Shown here: one piece after another, positions 62,964 to 64,000 of the stretch
How positions within the stretch are numbered: position 1 is the stretch's first letter
Layout of the letters: each line of letters opens with the position of its first letter
NCBI GenBank assembly: GCA_019359175.1
Contig: JAHHHU010000009.1
Location: 62,001 to 126,000, forward strand
DNA length: 64,000 nucleotides
Direction of reading: 5' to 3'
Origin: Phormidium tanganyikae FI6-MK23
Lineage (GTDB): Bacteria > Cyanobacteriota > Cyanobacteriia > Leptolyngbyales > Leptolyngbyaceae
Notes under the pieces: model-generated
Told to the model about the DNA's origin: nothing
What the model saw: only the letters and a program-made list of their open reading frames with translations
Databases searched by the model: none
Translations under genes and position numbers: made by a program

Positions 62964-64000
62964 TCACTGTGACGACTTTGCAAAGCGTCGTAACAAAAGT
63001 GAATTGGTGACAACGCTGACAGAGCTAAATGCCATAAATGCGCCTGCGGCGGCAGGACTGAGCAAAATACCAAACGCCGGGAGTAGAATCCCTGCTGCGA
63101 TCGGGATTCCAAGCAGGTTGTATGCGAATGCCCAGAATAGGTTCTGCTGGATTTTCGAGAAGGTGGCGCGACTGAGGCGGATGGATTCTACAACATCGCT
63201 GAGTCGATCGCGCATTAGAACGATTCCTGCGGTTTCGATCGCGACATCGGTTCCAGATTTGAGGGCGATACCGACATCGGCTTGGGCAAGGGCGGGCGCG
63301 TCGTTGATGCCGTCTCCGACCATGCCGACGCAGTGCCCTGCGGCTTGAAGTTTTGCGATCGCGCTTGCTTTTCCTTCGGGTGGAATTTCTGCGAAAACAT
63401 CGGAGAGTCCGAGATCAGCCGCGATCGCTTCGGCAGTGGTTTGACGATCGCCGCTCAACATCAGGACGCGGAGGTTTAGATCTTGTAAGGCTTTGATCGT
63501 AGTTTTGGCATCGGGTCGAATGGCATCTGAAACGGCGATGATCCCAATTAACGTTTGGGTAGCGACGTAGACGATCGTTTTTCCCTGGGTCGCGAGGTGG
63601 TTGGCTTGCGATCGAGCGGTTTCAGAGATGTCGATTTGATTGTTTTCTAGCCATTGTGCGGTTCCGAGAAAGACTTGCTGCTGGACAGAATCGAGTTCGA
63701 CTTTGGCGGAAACTCCGTAGCCCGCTTCGGTGTAGAAGTCTTGCGCGGGGAGGAGGGGTAAATCTTTGGCGGCTTGCAGAATGGCGGCGGCAAGTGGGTG
63801 TCGGGTTCCGCTTTCAACGGTTGCAGCGATTTGAAGTACGGAATCGCTGTTGAATTCGATGACATCGGTGACAATGGGCTTTCCGGTCGTCAAGGTTCCG
63901 GTTTTGTCAAAGACGATCGTATCGAGATGATGCACTCGTTCTAGAACATCGCCGCCTCGAATCAGCAATCCGCGCTCGGCTCCGATGCCTGAACCGACGA
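62964..64000 (-). CDS. Copper-type (P1B) P-type ATPase, C-terminal part, runs off right edge
   Basis: 345 codons in view. The phosphorylation site is DKTGTLTTGKP, followed by ATVESGTRHPLAAAIL (HP locus), MLSGDRQTTAEAIA, MVGDGINDAPALAQADVGIA and two C-terminal helices. The conserved GAERGLLIRGGD lies at the window edge, so the protein continues there. The transmembrane CPx motif is outside. It is a CopA/PacS/CtaA-type copper transporter for the plasma or thylakoid membrane. Confidence 0.94.
   Translation of the reverse strand, partial: VGSGIGAERGLLIRGGDVLERVHHLDTIVFDKTGTLTTGKPIVTDVIEFNSDSVLQIAATVESGTRHPLAAAILQAAKDLPLLPAQDFYTEAGYGVSAKVELDSVQQQVFLGTAQWLENNQIDISETARSQANHLATQGKTIVYVATQTLIGIIAVSDAIRPDAKTTIKALQDLNLRVLMLSGDRQTTAEAIAADLGLSDVFAEIPPEGKASAIAKLQAAGHCVGMVGDGINDAPALAQADVGIALKSGTDVAIETAGIVLMRDRLSDVVESIRLSRATFSKIQQNLFWAFAYNLLGIPIAAGILLPAFGILLSPAAAGAFMAFSSVSVVTNSLLLRRFAKSSQ

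Overview
The window comes from a cyanobacterium, most likely a filamentous Leptolyngbya-type organism. Signs are the very frequent HIP1-like octamer GCGATCGC, a ferrochelatase with a C-terminal chlorophyll-binding (CAB) helix, a HetZ-family protein, a cyanobacterial-order gas vesicle cluster, and clustered DnaA boxes directly upstream of dnaN. Genes lie on both strands in short operons. No rRNA, tRNA or CRISPR array was recognised by eye.

Left region (1-6.9 kb, accessory). A frameshifted Phd-type antitoxin is followed by an apparently perfect 1464-bp tandem duplication carrying two identical RsbRD-type histidine kinase genes. Next, on the minus strand, is a two-gene operon. A small helical, Bell-like protein (5608-6018) ends in a roughly 27-residue motif that recurs at the N-terminus of the translationally coupled STAND/NB-ARC-TPR ATPase (3533-5611). 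This is the layout of bacterial NLR/amyloid-signalling cell-death pairs and is the best candidate in the window for an undescribed defence system.

Metabolic region (6.9-22 kb). It holds an SLH porin-like protein, a Coq4-family protein, and urease ureB, ureA and ureD. A HEAT-repeat lipoprotein and a secreted aromatic-rich protein lie between ureA and ureD, and ureC/E/F/G are absent. Further on are a DUF2141 protein, arsenosugar genes (arsS plus a peroxidase-like protein), a Sua5/YrdC protein, LarC, a methyltransferase, a phosphatase, a membrane-anchored Pro/Glu-rich protein and a NanE-GNAT fusion.

Gas vesicle cluster (22.5-27.2 kb): gvpA, terminator, gvpC, gvpN, gvpJ, an unknown ORF, gvpK, gvpF, gvpG. 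GvpC and GvpN carry similar winged-helix-like C-terminal extensions.

Middle region (27.2-43 kb). This contains a DUF2301 membrane protein, a nuclease-fold protein, dprA, a histidine kinase whose receiver lacks the phospho-acceptor Asp, hemH, and an integrase coupled to a methyltransferase. DevC/DevA-like ABC genes, HMA-fold proteins (one broken by a 16-bp duplication) and a Ca2+/H+ exchanger follow. A graveyard comes after this: a P-type ATPase pseudogene fused to an RmlD-like remnant, and a universal stress protein pseudogene next to the putative oriC.

Right region (43-64 kb, mostly housekeeping): oriC, dnaN, M1 aminopeptidase, a HetZ-family gene, queA, yraN, a pentapeptide protein, two Ser/Thr kinases, clpB, tmk, a deaminase, an FHA protein and the 3' part of a copper-type P-ATPase. 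Small toxin-antitoxin remnants and MITE-like palindromes are scattered among them.
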